A stretch of DNA of 64,000 bases, taken from positions 243,099-307,098 of the forward strand of contig CM000855.1 of NCBI GenBank assembly GCA_000163995.1. The letters are read 5' to 3'. Position 1 is the stretch's first letter. The number at the start of each line of letters is the position of its first letter. The stretch comes from Campylobacter jejuni subsp. jejuni 414. GTDB lineage: Bacteria > Campylobacterota > Campylobacteria > Campylobacterales > Campylobacteraceae. The position numbers and the translations under genes were made by a program. Under the pieces are notes generated by a model, which saw nothing but the letters and a program-made list of their open reading frames with translations, did no database searches and was not told the origin of the DNA. Below, in pieces: positions 27,043-35,475 of this stretch.

Positions 27043-27714
27043 TTAAGATTTTTTAGGGAAGCAGAATCGGTAGCCTCTACGACGAACTGTTTCTATGGTA
27101 GATATGTTTAACGGTTTATCCATTTTTTGACGAATTTGATTAATAGCTACTTCAATAACATTTGGAGTTACAAGTTCAGGCTCTTCCCAAATGGCATCTA
27201 AAAGTTGTTCTTTGGAGACAATTTGATCTGAATGTCTTGCTAGATGCGTTAAAACTTCAAAAGGCTTTCCTTTGAGTTCTATATCTTGACCCTTATAAGT
27301 AATTTTTTCTTCATCTGGATCAATAACCAAGTCTTCAATTTTAATAACATTGGTTCCGCCAAGTCTAAGTCTTGCTTCAATTCTTGCGAGTAAAATATCA
27401 AAGTCCAAAGGTTTTTTTACAAAATCATCAGCTCCGGCTTTTAAGGCTTTGATCTCTGTTTCTTTGTCTGTTTTTGAAGACATGATCATAACTGAAGTTC
27501 TTGGAGATTTATGTTTAATAGTATTAACAAGTTCTATTCCATCTCCATCAGGTAAAGTCCAGTTTGCTAAAACTAAATCATAATGTCTAATGCCAATAAA
27601 GTATTCTCCATCTTTAAAATTTTCAGAAGAATCAGTTTGATAACCAAATTCATTAAGATTGTCTATAATTGTTTTATTTAGGCTAATCTCATCTTCTATA
27701 ACTAAAATTCTCAT
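27043..27714 (-). CDS. cosR: Orphan OmpR-type response regulator CosR
   Basis: A 223-residue regulator with a receiver domain (about 1-115) and a winged-helix DNA-binding domain (about 125-220, ending ETVRRRGYRFCFPKK). The usual phosphorylated aspartate is replaced by asparagine N51 in LVLANWTLPDGDG, so control by phosphorylation is unlikely. The conserved lysine is in FVKKPLDFD. In C. jejuni CosR is essential and controls oxidative stress genes and cmeABC (recalled literature); cmeABC and ahpC lie in this window. It has its own terminator. Confidence 0.95.
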   Translation of the reverse strand: MRILVIEDEISLNKTIIDNLNEFGYQTDSSENFKDGEYFIGIRHYDLVLANWTLPDGDGIELVNTIKHKSPRTSVMIMSSKTDKETEIKALKAGADDFVKKPLDFDILLARIEARLRLGGTNVIKIEDLVIDPDEEKITYKGQDIELKGKPFEVLTHLARHSDQIVSKEQLLDAIWEEPELVTPNVIEVAINQIRQKMDKPLNISTIETVRRRGYRFCFPKKS

Positions 27715-27791
27715 TTGTTTTACCCTTATTAAGAAAAATTTAAAAAATTATATCATAGCTTAAGTAAATGTTTAGATATCTTTAAAAAAAA

Positions 27792-28109
27792 TTAATATTT
27801 TTTTTTCAATTTAACCCCAACCTTGGCATTTTTTATTATATGGGGTTTGAAAATTTTTATGTTAAGATTAGCTAAATCAGGAAAATCTTTTTTCAAATTT
27901 AAGCTTATAAAGTCTAAAGACTCTTCAAGAGTGTAAAATTTTTCTTTTTTATACCATTTTTTAGTTTTAGCAATTACTTCGGCATAGTTTAAAAATTCGT
28001 TTGCTTTGGCTTTAAGTTTGATAATGATTTTTTGTTTTTTCTTTCTTTCAAAATCTAGTATACCAATGATACACTTAAAGTGAAATTTTATTTTTATATG
28101 ACTTTGCAT
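27792..28109 (-). CDS. folB: Dihydroneopterin aldolase-like protein FolB
   Basis: A 105-residue protein of the tunnelling-fold (T-fold) family. IGILDFERKKKQKIIIKLKAKA matches the FolB N-terminal strand with the G(I/V)xxxERxxxQ pattern. YTLEESLDFI and VGVKLKKK are later family elements. FolB cleaves dihydroneopterin in folate synthesis. It overlaps the end of plsY by 16 bases. The sequence is divergent and very basic, so confidence is moderate. Confidence 0.75.
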   Translation of the reverse strand: MQSHIKIKFHFKCIIGILDFERKKKQKIIIKLKAKANEFLNYAEVIAKTKKWYKKEKFYTLEESLDFISLNLKKDFPDLANLNIKIFKPHIIKNAKVGVKLKKKY

Positions 28110-28702
28110 TCTTCTTTGAAAATCAATCTTTTAATATTAGGTAGATGTTTATACACTATAATAAAAGCGATGATAAAAACGGGTGCGTGTGTATGAATTT
28201 CTAAGTCATAATTAAATATAAAAGAACTTGCAACAAAAGCAAATAAAGCTGCTAAAGAAGCCAGTGAAGATATTTTAAAAATTTTTCCAATAACCATCCA
28301 AACAATAAATGCTGTAAGCACTTCCAATGGAAGTAAAACTATCATAGCACCTGCTCCTGTTGCTATGCCTTTGCCTCCTTCAAATAGCAAATAAATTGAA
28401 AAACAGTGTCCAAAAATAGCTAAAACTGCTACACTCCAAAGTAAAGCTTGATCATAATGAAGAAATTTTAGAATTAGTAAAGGAATAGCTGCTTTTGCAA
28501 AATCTAAAATGATCGTGGCAATAGCAAGCTTTTTTGCTAGCTTAGGATTTTTTTCTTTTACCACTCTTAAAACATTGGTTGCTCCTATACTTTTTGAACC
28601 CTCATTTTTGATATCAATTTTGGCAAAAATTTTAGCTAGGATTAACCCGAAAGGAATTGAACTTAGAAGATATACAAAAGCGTAAATTATTAAATTTTCC
28701 AT
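28094..28702 (-). CDS. plsY: Glycerol-3-phosphate acyltransferase PlsY
   Basis: A 202-residue membrane enzyme that uses acyl-phosphate from PlsX to acylate glycerol-3-phosphate. The three conserved motifs are visible: SIPFGLILAK, KSIGATNVLR with its glycine/asparagine loop, and FEGGKGIATGAG. About five membrane helices are expected. It overlaps folB, with which it is probably co-transcribed. The substrate partner plsX is at 4466-5452. Confidence 0.93.
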   Translation of the reverse strand: MENLIIYAFVYLLSSIPFGLILAKIFAKIDIKNEGSKSIGATNVLRVVKEKNPKLAKKLAIATIILDFAKAAIPLLILKFLHYDQALLWSVAVLAIFGHCFSIYLLFEGGKGIATGAGAMIVLLPLEVLTAFIVWMVIGKIFKISSLASLAALFAFVASSFIFNYDLEIHTHAPVFIIAFIIVYKHLPNIKRLIFKEECKVI

Positions 28703-28901
28703 AATATCCTTTTCAAACCGTCTTAAAATTAAGATTTGTGAATTAAATTATATCTTATGAAAATAAATAAACAAAAAAATAATTTTTAAGATAAAAATAG
28801 TATTAATTAATTATAAATATTTTTTAATAATATTTATCTTTTTTTAAGATTTAAATGATTATTATTTTGTTGTTAATCTATTTTAAATTAGGAGTTTATT
28901 A

Positions 28902-29927
28902 ATGAAAGTAAAATCATTGCTAATCGCATCCTTGGTTGCTTTTTCAAGCTTAAATGCTGCAAGTCTTATAGACGAAGCTAAAAATTCAGGTCTTGTTGCC
29001 TTACCAAAAGATCAAAAAGGTGTTGATGAAATTTTAAAACAAAATGGAGTAAAGGCTAGTGAATTTACTCTTGAAAAAGCAGAGCTTGGTAAAAAGCTTT
29101 ACTTTGAACCACGCCTTTCAAAAAGTGGCATCATTTCTTGTAATACCTGTCACAATTTAGGATTGGGCGGAACAGATGGAATCAGTGCTGCAGTAGGTCA
29201 TAAATGGATAGTAAATCCTCATCATTTAAACTCACCAACAGTTTATAATGCGGTTTTAAATAATACTCAATTTTGGGATGGCCGTGCAGGAACATTAGCT
29301 GATCAAGCTAAAGGACCAATTCAAGCTGATCCTGAAATGGCAACTCCTGCCAAACTTGCAGTAGAAAAAATTTCATCTTTACCTGAATATGTAAGTGAAT
29401 TTAAAAAAATCTATGGCAAAAGTGGTGTGAATTTTGATAATATTGCTGATGCAATTGCAAATTTTGAAAGAACTTTGATCACTCCATCTCGTTTTGATAA
29501 ATTTTTAGAAGGAGATGAAAAAGCTTTAACAAAAGATGAACAAAAAGGCTTAAAACTCTTTATAGATAAGGGTTGCGTAGCTTGTCATAATGGTATAAAT
29601 TTAGGCGGCAATATGCAAGCATTTGAAGTTGCTGGTAAGTATAAATTTGCAAATTTGGGTGATTTTAAGGGTGATGCAAACGGCATGGTAAAAACTCCAA
29701 CCTTAAGAAATGTTGCTGAAACTGCTCCGTATTTTCATAATGGCGCTATTTGGAATTTAAAAGATGCTATTAAGGAAATGGGTAGTGTGCAATTAGGTAT
29801 TAAAATTTCTGATAAAGAAGCAAAAAGTATTGAAACTTTCTTAAAATCTTTAACAGGAACAAAACCACTAATCGTTTATCCACAACTTCCTATTTCTACT
29901 GAAAAAACCCCTAAACCTGAACTATAA
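28902..29927 (+). CDS. Periplasmic di-haem cytochrome c peroxidase
   Basis: A 341-residue exported peroxidase that reduces hydrogen peroxide with electrons from cytochrome c. A signal peptide (about 1-19, ending SSLNAAS) is followed by two haem c sites, CNTCH (about 81-85) and CVACH (about 225-229). NHLNSPTVYNAV-type and TPTLRNVAETAPYFHNGA blocks are diagnostic. One of two such peroxidases known in C. jejuni (Cj0358 from memory). It stands alone with a terminator, and the 199 bases upstream are AT-rich, without a clear regulator site. Confidence 0.93.
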   Translation: MKVKSLLIASLVAFSSLNAASLIDEAKNSGLVALPKDQKGVDEILKQNGVKASEFTLEKAELGKKLYFEPRLSKSGIISCNTCHNLGLGGTDGISAAVGHKWIVNPHHLNSPTVYNAVLNNTQFWDGRAGTLADQAKGPIQADPEMATPAKLAVEKISSLPEYVSEFKKIYGKSGVNFDNIADAIANFERTLITPSRFDKFLEGDEKALTKDEQKGLKLFIDKGCVACHNGINLGGNMQAFEVAGKYKFANLGDFKGDANGMVKTPTLRNVAETAPYFHNGAIWNLKDAIKEMGSVQLGIKISDKEAKSIETFLKSLTGTKPLIVYPQLPISTEKTPKPEL

Positions 29928-29933
29928 GATCTG

Positions 29934-29965
29934 AACAAGCTCTATTTTTAGAGCTTGTTTAAATT
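29934..29965 (+). terminator. Rho-independent terminator of the cytochrome c peroxidase gene
   Basis: AACAAGCTCT (29934-29943) pairs with AGAGCTTGTT (29950-29959), followed by TAAATTTCTTT. It lies 7 bases after the stop. Confidence 0.85.
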
Positions 29966-30017
29966 TCTTTATCTTAGCTTTGTTATAATTTCTTCAAATT
30001 TTGCAGAAAGGTTTGCA

Positions 30018-31355
30018 ATGAAGCTTTTTGGAACTGATGGAGTGCGTGGAAAAGCAGGTGAATTTTTAGATAGTTTTTTGGCTATGCGTTTAGCAATGGC
30101 TGCAGGTATTTATTTCAAAGATAAAAGTATTACAAATAATATCTTAGTAGGAAAAGATACAAGAAGAAGTGGCTATATGATAGAAAATGCTATAGTTTCA
30201 GGACTTACTTCTACAGGATACAATGTTATACAAATTGGTCCTATGCCAACTCCTGCAATCGCGTTTTTAACTGAAGATATGCGTTGTGATGCAGGGATTA
30301 TGATTTCAGCTTCACATAATCCTTATTATGACAATGGTATTAAATTTTTTGATGCCCATGGAAATAAATTAAGTGAAGATATAGAGAAAAAAATAGAAGA
30401 AATTTATTTTGATGATAAACTTATACAAGCTTCTAAGGTATATATGGATGAAATAGGACAAGCAAAAAGAATTGATGATGTAATAGGAAGATATATTGTT
30501 TCTATTAAAAATTCTTTCCCAAAAGATCTTACTTTAAAGTCTTTGCGTGTGGTTTTAGATGTGGCTCATGGGGCAGCTTATAAGGTAGCACCTACGGTTT
30601 TTAAAGAACTAGGAGCTGAGGTTATAGTAATGAATGATAAGCCTAATGGGCTTAATATCAATGAAAATTGTGGAGCTTTACATCCTGCAAATTTAGTTGC
30701 TGAAGTAAAGCGTTTACGTGCAGATGTGGGCTTTGCCTTTGATGGTGATGCGGATCGCTTGGTAGTTGTAGATGAAAAAGGTGAAGTGGCTAATGGAGAT
30801 AGTTTATTAGGAGTTTTAGCACTTTATCTTAAAGAGCAAGGTAAATTACAATCAAGCGTTGTAGCTACCATAATGAGTAACGGTGCTTTAAAAGAGTTTT
30901 TAAACAAGCATGGTATCGAACTTGATACTTGTAATGTGGGTGATAAATATGTGCTTGAAAAATTAAAAGCCAATGGTGGAAATTTTGGCGGAGAACAAAG
31001 TGGACATATTATTTTTAGTGATTATGCAAAAACTGGAGATGGTTTGATAGCTGCTTTGCAATTTAGTGCTTTAATGCTTTCTAAGAAAAAATCTGCAAGT
31101 TTTATTTTAGGTCAAGTTAAACCTTATCCTCAGCTTTTAACCAATCTTAAAATTTCAGAAAAAAAAGACTTGGATAAACTTAAAGGTTTAAAAGAGTTGA
31201 AAAAAGATTTAGAAAGTAGAAATATCAATACTTTATTCCGCTATTCTGGAACAGAAAATTTAATAAGACTTTTACTAGAGGCTAAAGATATTAAGCTTTT
31301 AGAAAAAGAAATGAAAAATGTTGTGGAGTTTTTTAAGAAAGCTTTAAATGGTTAA
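30018..31355 (+). CDS. glmM: Phosphoglucosamine mutase
   Basis: GlmM converts glucosamine-6-phosphate to glucosamine-1-phosphate for peptidoglycan and lipooligosaccharide precursors. The start is ATG 30018 ([14 protein letters not shown]), preceded by aaagg; an upstream in-frame extension to 29955 crosses the terminator tail and is not coding. The 445-residue protein has the phosphoserine at S99 in [13 protein letters not shown], the metal loop DGDADRL, the sugar loop GGEQSGH and the phosphate-binding [10 protein letters not shown]. It overlaps lspA by 8 bases. Confidence 0.96.
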   Translation: MKLFGTDGVRGKAGEFLDSFLAMRLAMAAGIYFKDKSITNNILVGKDTRRSGYMIENAIVSGLTSTGYNVIQIGPMPTPAIAFLTEDMRCDAGIMISASHNPYYDNGIKFFDAHGNKLSEDIEKKIEEIYFDDKLIQASKVYMDEIGQAKRIDDVIGRYIVSIKNSFPKDLTLKSLRVVLDVAHGAAYKVAPTVFKELGAEVIVMNDKPNGLNINENCGALHPANLVAEVKRLRADVGFAFDGDADRLVVVDEKGEVANGDSLLGVLALYLKEQGKLQSSVVATIMSNGALKEFLNKHGIELDTCNVGDKYVLEKLKANGGNFGGEQSGHIIFSDYAKTGDGLIAALQFSALMLSKKKSASFILGQVKPYPQLLTNLKISEKKDLDKLKGLKELKKDLESRNINTLFRYSGTENLIRLLLEAKDIKLLEKEMKNVVEFFKKALNG

Positions 31356-31818
31356 AACTTTTAAATTTATTTTTTATTTTTGGGGTGCTTTTGTTTTGGT
31401 TTTTACCTTTGATCAGTGGGTAAAATCTTTAACTTTAGCAGGGTTTAGGTGGCAAAGTGAATACTTAGATTTAACTTATGCTCTAAATACAGGTGTGGCT
31501 TTTTCGATGTTAAGTTTTTTAGAGCATAAGTTAAAATATTTGCATCTTGCTTTAATTGGCGTGCTTTTTATTTATCTTTTTTGGCAAAAAACACTTTTAA
31601 AAACTCATAGTATAGCCTTTGGAATGATGCTTGGTGGAGGCGTTTCAAATTTATTGGATCGTTTTATATATGGTGGTGTGGTAGATATGTTTTTTTGGCA
31701 CAAATGGTTTAATTTTGCTATTTTTAATGTAGCAGATGTCATGATAAATATAAGTGTGGCTTTGATTTTCATACAAGAAATATTTAAAAAAAGGAAAAAA
31801 GATGACAGAATGGATTAA
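31348..31818 (+). CDS. lspA: Lipoprotein signal peptidase
   Basis: A 156-residue four-helix membrane aspartyl protease that removes signal peptides of diacylated prolipoproteins. The conserved blocks are [40 protein letters not shown] (with one catalytic aspartate) and [13 protein letters not shown] (with the second). It would process the lipoproteins seen in this window (CmeA, CmeC and those at 42270 and 45483). It overlaps hemJ by 17 bases. Confidence 0.95.
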   Translation: MVKTFKFIFYFWGAFVLVFTFDQWVKSLTLAGFRWQSEYLDLTYALNTGVAFSMLSFLEHKLKYLHLALIGVLFIYLFWQKTLLKTHSIAFGMMLGGGVSNLLDRFIYGGVVDMFFWHKWFNFAIFNVADVMINISVALIFIQEIFKKRKKDDRMD

Positions 31819-32254
31819 TGATTATTATTTTTGGATTAAATGGGTGCATTATTTGACATTTGTTTCTTGGATGGCGGGACTTTTTTATTTGCCTCGTCTT
31901 TTTGTCTACCATACTGAACATAAAGACAATAAAGGTTTTATTGAGGTTGTAAAAATTCAAGAAAGAAAACTTTATTATTATATACAAACTCCTGCAATGA
32001 TTGTGACTTTAATCACAGGAAGTTTAATGTTGCATGCTCATAAGGAAGTTTTAATGGTAGGTGCTGGATTTATGCATGTTAAACTTACTTGTGTTGCACT
32101 TTTGATTATTTTTCATATGCATAATTATTACTGTTTAAAAGCTTTAGCAAGTGATACTTCTACTAAAAGTGGGAAATATTTTAGAATTTATAACGAATTT
32201 CCAACTTTAATGTTTATTATTATCACTTTAATGATGGTTGTTCGTCCATTTTAA
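31802..32254 (+). CDS. hemJ: HemJ-type protoporphyrinogen IX oxidase
   Basis: A 150-residue membrane protein. The segment WIKWVHYLTFVSWMAGLFYL, then PRLFVYH, is the HemJ (UPF0093) signature, with the conserved histidine in the first helix. HMHNYYC and RIYNEFPTLMFIIITLMMVVRPF match the later HemJ helices. About four membrane segments. HemJ oxidises protoporphyrinogen IX in bacteria without HemY or HemG. The start overlaps the end of lspA by 17 bases and the end overlaps the convergent HemW-like gene by 4 bases. In older annotations it is just an integral membrane protein (Cj0362 from memory). Confidence 0.85.
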   Translation: MTEWINDYYFWIKWVHYLTFVSWMAGLFYLPRLFVYHTEHKDNKGFIEVVKIQERKLYYYIQTPAMIVTLITGSLMLHAHKEVLMVGAGFMHVKLTCVALLIIFHMHNYYCLKALASDTSTKSGKYFRIYNEFPTLMFIIITLMMVVRPF

Positions 32255-33597
32255 TTTGTCTCCGCTTTAAATTCCATGCTAGTGGAATTAAGTGGATCGA
32301 TATTTTCTTTCATAATATCGATATAATCTTTATTTTTAAGACGCTTGTCATCTCTAAATACTGCACGCACAAGATCCATGCCTGTGTAAAAATCTTTCAT
32401 TAAAACCACAAAAAGATATTGACCAAAGTCAGTTGTGATTAAAGTATTTTGATCTTTTATGATAGCACCACTCATTTTAAGTCCTAGGAGTTCTATGAAA
32501 AGTTCTTTTTCAAGATCGCAATTTAGAGTTTTGTTGAATTTATCAATTTCTATTTTTCCCGAAAAAATTTCAGTTAAAAAGACATACTTGATAATCTCTT
32601 TTTTATTAAAACAAGCTTTGGCTATATTAGCATTTTGTTTTTCTTGTATGAATTTAGCATAATCATTTAGATTAAAGGCATTGATTAAAAGCTCTCCATC
32701 TAAAAAACTAAATGCTCCACTACCCACTCCTAGATATTCATGATGGGAGCTGACATATTCATCATTGAGTTTGTTTTTTTCCAAAGAAAAATTCCATCCA
32801 TTGCTTTGAGTGTAGTCTTTAAAAAATTCGCGTATGATTAGATAATAAGCAAATTCATTATCTTTGATACTTACACCTAGATTTTTAGCGATATTATCTT
32901 TAGTAAGATTTGATTTCATTAAAGGATAGGTTGTGATTTGTTGTGGAGCTAAATTTTTAGCAATTTCTAAGTCATTTAAAAGTTGTTTTTCGCTTTGTCC
33001 TGGAAGATTAAAAATAAGATCTATGCTAAAAATAGGTAAAATTCCCAAAGCTTTTGAAATTTTTTCTTGAAGTTCTTTAGAAGATCCAAATTTATTATAT
33101 CTTGCTATTTTTTTCAAGGTTTCATCATCAAAGCTTTGAATCCCGCAACTTAGACGATCGATTATGCCTTTAAACATAGAAAGTTTACTTGGATCAATAT
33201 GATTTGGATCACTTTCACATGAAATTTCTTCTATATTGAATAATTTTTTACAAAGTTCTAAGGTTTTTAACAATTCTTCTTCATTAATTAGGGTTGTCCC
33301 ACCGCCTACATACATGGAGTTAAAATCAAATCCTTTATCTTTCATGATTTTAATTTCTTCTCTAAGATTTTGGAAATATACTTTGGCTAAATTTTCATCA
33401 TAATAGTATTTATGAAAACTACAATAAGGACAAAAAGTATGGCAAAAAGGTACATGAGCATAAAGCATATAGCTTTTATCTTGTTTTGGAGTTTTTTCTT
33501 TAGGTTTTTTTAAAAGTTCGACATTGAAACCTTTTTGGAGAGATTTTTCCATCATAGTATGAGAGTATTTTAAAGCTAAATTTTGAAATAAATTCAT
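32251..33597 (-). CDS. HemN/HemW-like radical SAM protein
   Basis: A 448-residue radical SAM protein of the HemN family. The cluster motif CHTFCPYCSF has three cysteines (CxxxCxxC), but phenylalanine stands where true HemN has its fourth cysteine. This is the HemW/HutW pattern. Later blocks MYVGGGTTL, SCGIQSFDDETLKKIAR and SIDLIFNLPGQSEKQ are typical of the family. A haem-handling role (haem chaperone or haem ring opening) is more likely than coproporphyrinogen oxidation. It is convergent with hemJ. From memory it is annotated as a HemN-like protein, Cj0363c. Confidence 0.75.
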   Translation of the reverse strand: MNLFQNLALKYSHTMMEKSLQKGFNVELLKKPKEKTPKQDKSYMLYAHVPFCHTFCPYCSFHKYYYDENLAKVYFQNLREEIKIMKDKGFDFNSMYVGGGTTLINEEELLKTLELCKKLFNIEEISCESDPNHIDPSKLSMFKGIIDRLSCGIQSFDDETLKKIARYNKFGSSKELQEKISKALGILPIFSIDLIFNLPGQSEKQLLNDLEIAKNLAPQQITTYPLMKSNLTKDNIAKNLGVSIKDNEFAYYLIIREFFKDYTQSNGWNFSLEKNKLNDEYVSSHHEYLGVGSGAFSFLDGELLINAFNLNDYAKFIQEKQNANIAKACFNKKEIIKYVFLTEIFSGKIEIDKFNKTLNCDLEKELFIELLGLKMSGAIIKDQNTLITTDFGQYLFVVLMKDFYTGMDLVRAVFRDDKRLKNKDYIDIMKENIDPLNSTSMEFKAETN

Positions 33598-33721
33598 AAG
33601 TGGCCTATATTAAAATATTTAATATATAACTTTATCAATTTTTAGCTAAAATAGGAGTAAATTTTTATTTCTTAAATAAAAATAGCATTAAGTTTTTAAA
33701 TTATTTAAAAAGGATGTAAAT

Positions 33722-33973
33722 ATGGATAAAGCTAAAATTATTCAAAATTTAAATATTTTGTTTAAGCAAAGGGTAGAGTTTTACTCTTATTTTGATAAAA
33801 ATATTGCTAAAATCAGCAATACTGAAGTGTTTGATTTTAAGAATGCTAAAAATTTAAGTCCAGAAGAGGTGTATAAGCAATTTTATCATTTTGATTATGC
33901 TATAAGGAAGTTATTACCTGCGATTTATAAAGCTTATGAAATTACAGACGCGGATTTAGATAGAGATTTTTAA
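33722..33973 (+). CDS. Small conserved hypothetical protein (83 aa)
   Basis: An 83-residue acidic-basic helical protein with an aaagga ribosome site 5-10 bases before ATG. It has no signal peptide, membrane helix or cysteine. The C-terminus ends EITDADLDRDF. Codon use looks like the neighbours, it has good start signals, and it ends just before a strong terminator shared with cmeC, so it is a real gene. Function unknown (Cj0364 from memory). Confidence 0.75.
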   Translation: MDKAKIIQNLNILFKQRVEFYSYFDKNIAKISNTEVFDFKNAKNLSPEEVYKQFYHFDYAIRKLLPAIYKAYEITDADLDRDF

Positions 33974-33979
33974 ATTTAT

Positions 33980-34007
33980 TTAGAGAATAGAATAAACTAT
34001 TCTCTAA
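33980..34007. terminator. Bidirectional terminator between the small hypothetical gene and cmeC
   Basis: TTAGAGAATAG (33980-33990) pairs perfectly with CTATTCTCTAA (33997-34007) over a 6-base loop, with A/T runs on both sides. The stem includes the last bases of cmeC. Confidence 0.85.
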
Positions 34008-35475
34008 AAGACATATCTAAATTTTTTGATTCTTCTTTTATGTTTTTACTTGTATTTTCACTTTGCTCAAATCCACCTCCAAATGCTTTAATTACATCTA
34101 CTATGGAATTAGCATAAGAATGTTTGGTATTATTAAAAGCAACTGCAGCATTAAGCCAATTTTGACGTGCTTCTAAATAATCTTGTAAAGACATTTCCCC
34201 TATATCATAGCGTTCTTTAGCAATTTTGTAGATTTTTTTGTAAGATTGTTCGCTTGCTTGTGCATTATCGTATTGCAAGCGTAGGGTTTTTCTAGCTACT
34301 AAAGCATAACGAATTTCTCCAAAAGCAGTTACTAAGGTATTTTGATAATTCACAAAAGCTTCATCTTTATTAAGCTTGGCTAAATTTACATTTTGATAAA
34401 TTTCGCCCCAGTGAAAAATAGGCAGAGTGAAATTCCCACCTATGCTCCAAGTTTTAGAACCTTCTTTAACTAAGGTGTCTAAATCCCCGCTTTCAAATCC
34501 TAATAATCCTGTCAAAGAAAGACTAGGTAAGAAAGCTGTGCGAGCTATTCCAATGAGATAATTTTGCTGAGTTAATTTTTCTAAAGAAGAGCCAATATCG
34601 GGACGTTGAAGTAAGATGGTGCTTGAAATTCCAGTTGGAATGTCAAATTCTTTAAGATTAAAAACTTGATAGGCTTGATTTTTATAAAGTATGTCGTTTA
34701 AATCATTTGAAGTTAAAATTTTTAGAGCTTTAAGGTAATTTTCTTTATTCAATTTTGCTTCATTATATTGCAAAGCCATACTTTCTAAGTTAGCCCTTGC
34801 TTGAGCAAGTTCGTATTCACCTATAGCGCCAACTTGAAATTTTTCATCATTAATCCTATAAATTTCTTTTGCAGATTCATAAGCTTCTTTTAGAGTATTT
34901 TCATTTTCATATGCATTTGCGAGATTAAAGTAAGTTTTAACTGTATTTGAAATCACAGAAAGTCTTGCTGCTTCATAATCGTATTCACTTGCTTTAAAGC
35001 CTGATTTTGAGGCACGATATGTATCACGGTATTTTCCCCAAAGATCGATTTCATAACTTAAATTAAGCCCCATTTTAAAATCATTACCATAGCTTACTTC
35101 TCCAGTTCGATTACTTGGAGCATTTATGGCTGTTTTTGCACGACTTCCACTTGCACTACCATCCAATTTTGGCAACAAACTGCTAAAATCTATACCTAAT
35201 TGAGCAGCAGCTTGCTCCATGTGTATAAAGGCAAGTTTTAAATCATTATTATTTTTGAGTGCTAAATCAACAACTTTATTTAAATTTTCATCATCAAAGT
35301 CTTTCCACCAATTTTTTGCAATGGAATTATTGTTTTCTTTTTCCCAAGATAAGGCTCCAAGCTTATTATCAATGCTATAGTTTGCTTCGGGAATATTTAA
35401 ATTTGGACTTAAAGAGCAAGCTGAAATCAAAAGACAACAACTTGCTATAGCACTAATTGAAATTATTTTATTCAT
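33997..35475 (-). CDS. cmeC: Multidrug efflux outer-membrane channel CmeC
   Basis: A 492-residue TolC/OprM-type outer membrane lipoprotein. The lipobox CLLISACS places the lipidated cysteine at C20. Long helical repeats with the family pattern follow, such as SYEIDLWGKYRDTYRAS (about 145-161) and FNLANAYE. LQRPDIGSSLEKL is the standard OMF block in the second half. It forms the CmeABC pump with CmeA and CmeB, exporting fluoroquinolones, macrolides, bile salts and others. Last gene of the operon; its start overlaps cmeB by 8 bases. Confidence 0.96.
   Translation of the reverse strand: MNKIISISAIASCCLLISACSLSPNLNIPEANYSIDNKLGALSWEKENNNSIAKNWWKDFDDENLNKVVDLALKNNNDLKLAFIHMEQAAAQLGIDFSSLLPKLDGSASGSRAKTAINAPSNRTGEVSYGNDFKMGLNLSYEIDLWGKYRDTYRASKSGFKASEYDYEAARLSVISNTVKTYFNLANAYENENTLKEAYESAKEIYRINDEKFQVGAIGEYELAQARANLESMALQYNEAKLNKENYLKALKILTSNDLNDILYKNQAYQVFNLKEFDIPTGISSTILLQRPDIGSSLEKLTQQNYLIGIARTAFLPSLSLTGLLGFESGDLDTLVKEGSKTWSIGGNFTLPIFHWGEIYQNVNLAKLNKDEAFVNYQNTLVTAFGEIRYALVARKTLRLQYDNAQASEQSYKKIYKIAKERYDIGEMSLQDYLEARQNWLNAAVAFNNTKHSYANSIVDVIKAFGGGFEQSENTSKNIKEESKNLDMSFRE

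Noticed and set aside
29955..30017. N-terminal extension of glmM (21 residues, membrane-like)
   Set aside because: It would start within the terminator of the preceding gene. GlmM starts [14 protein letters not shown] at 30018, with a ribosome site.
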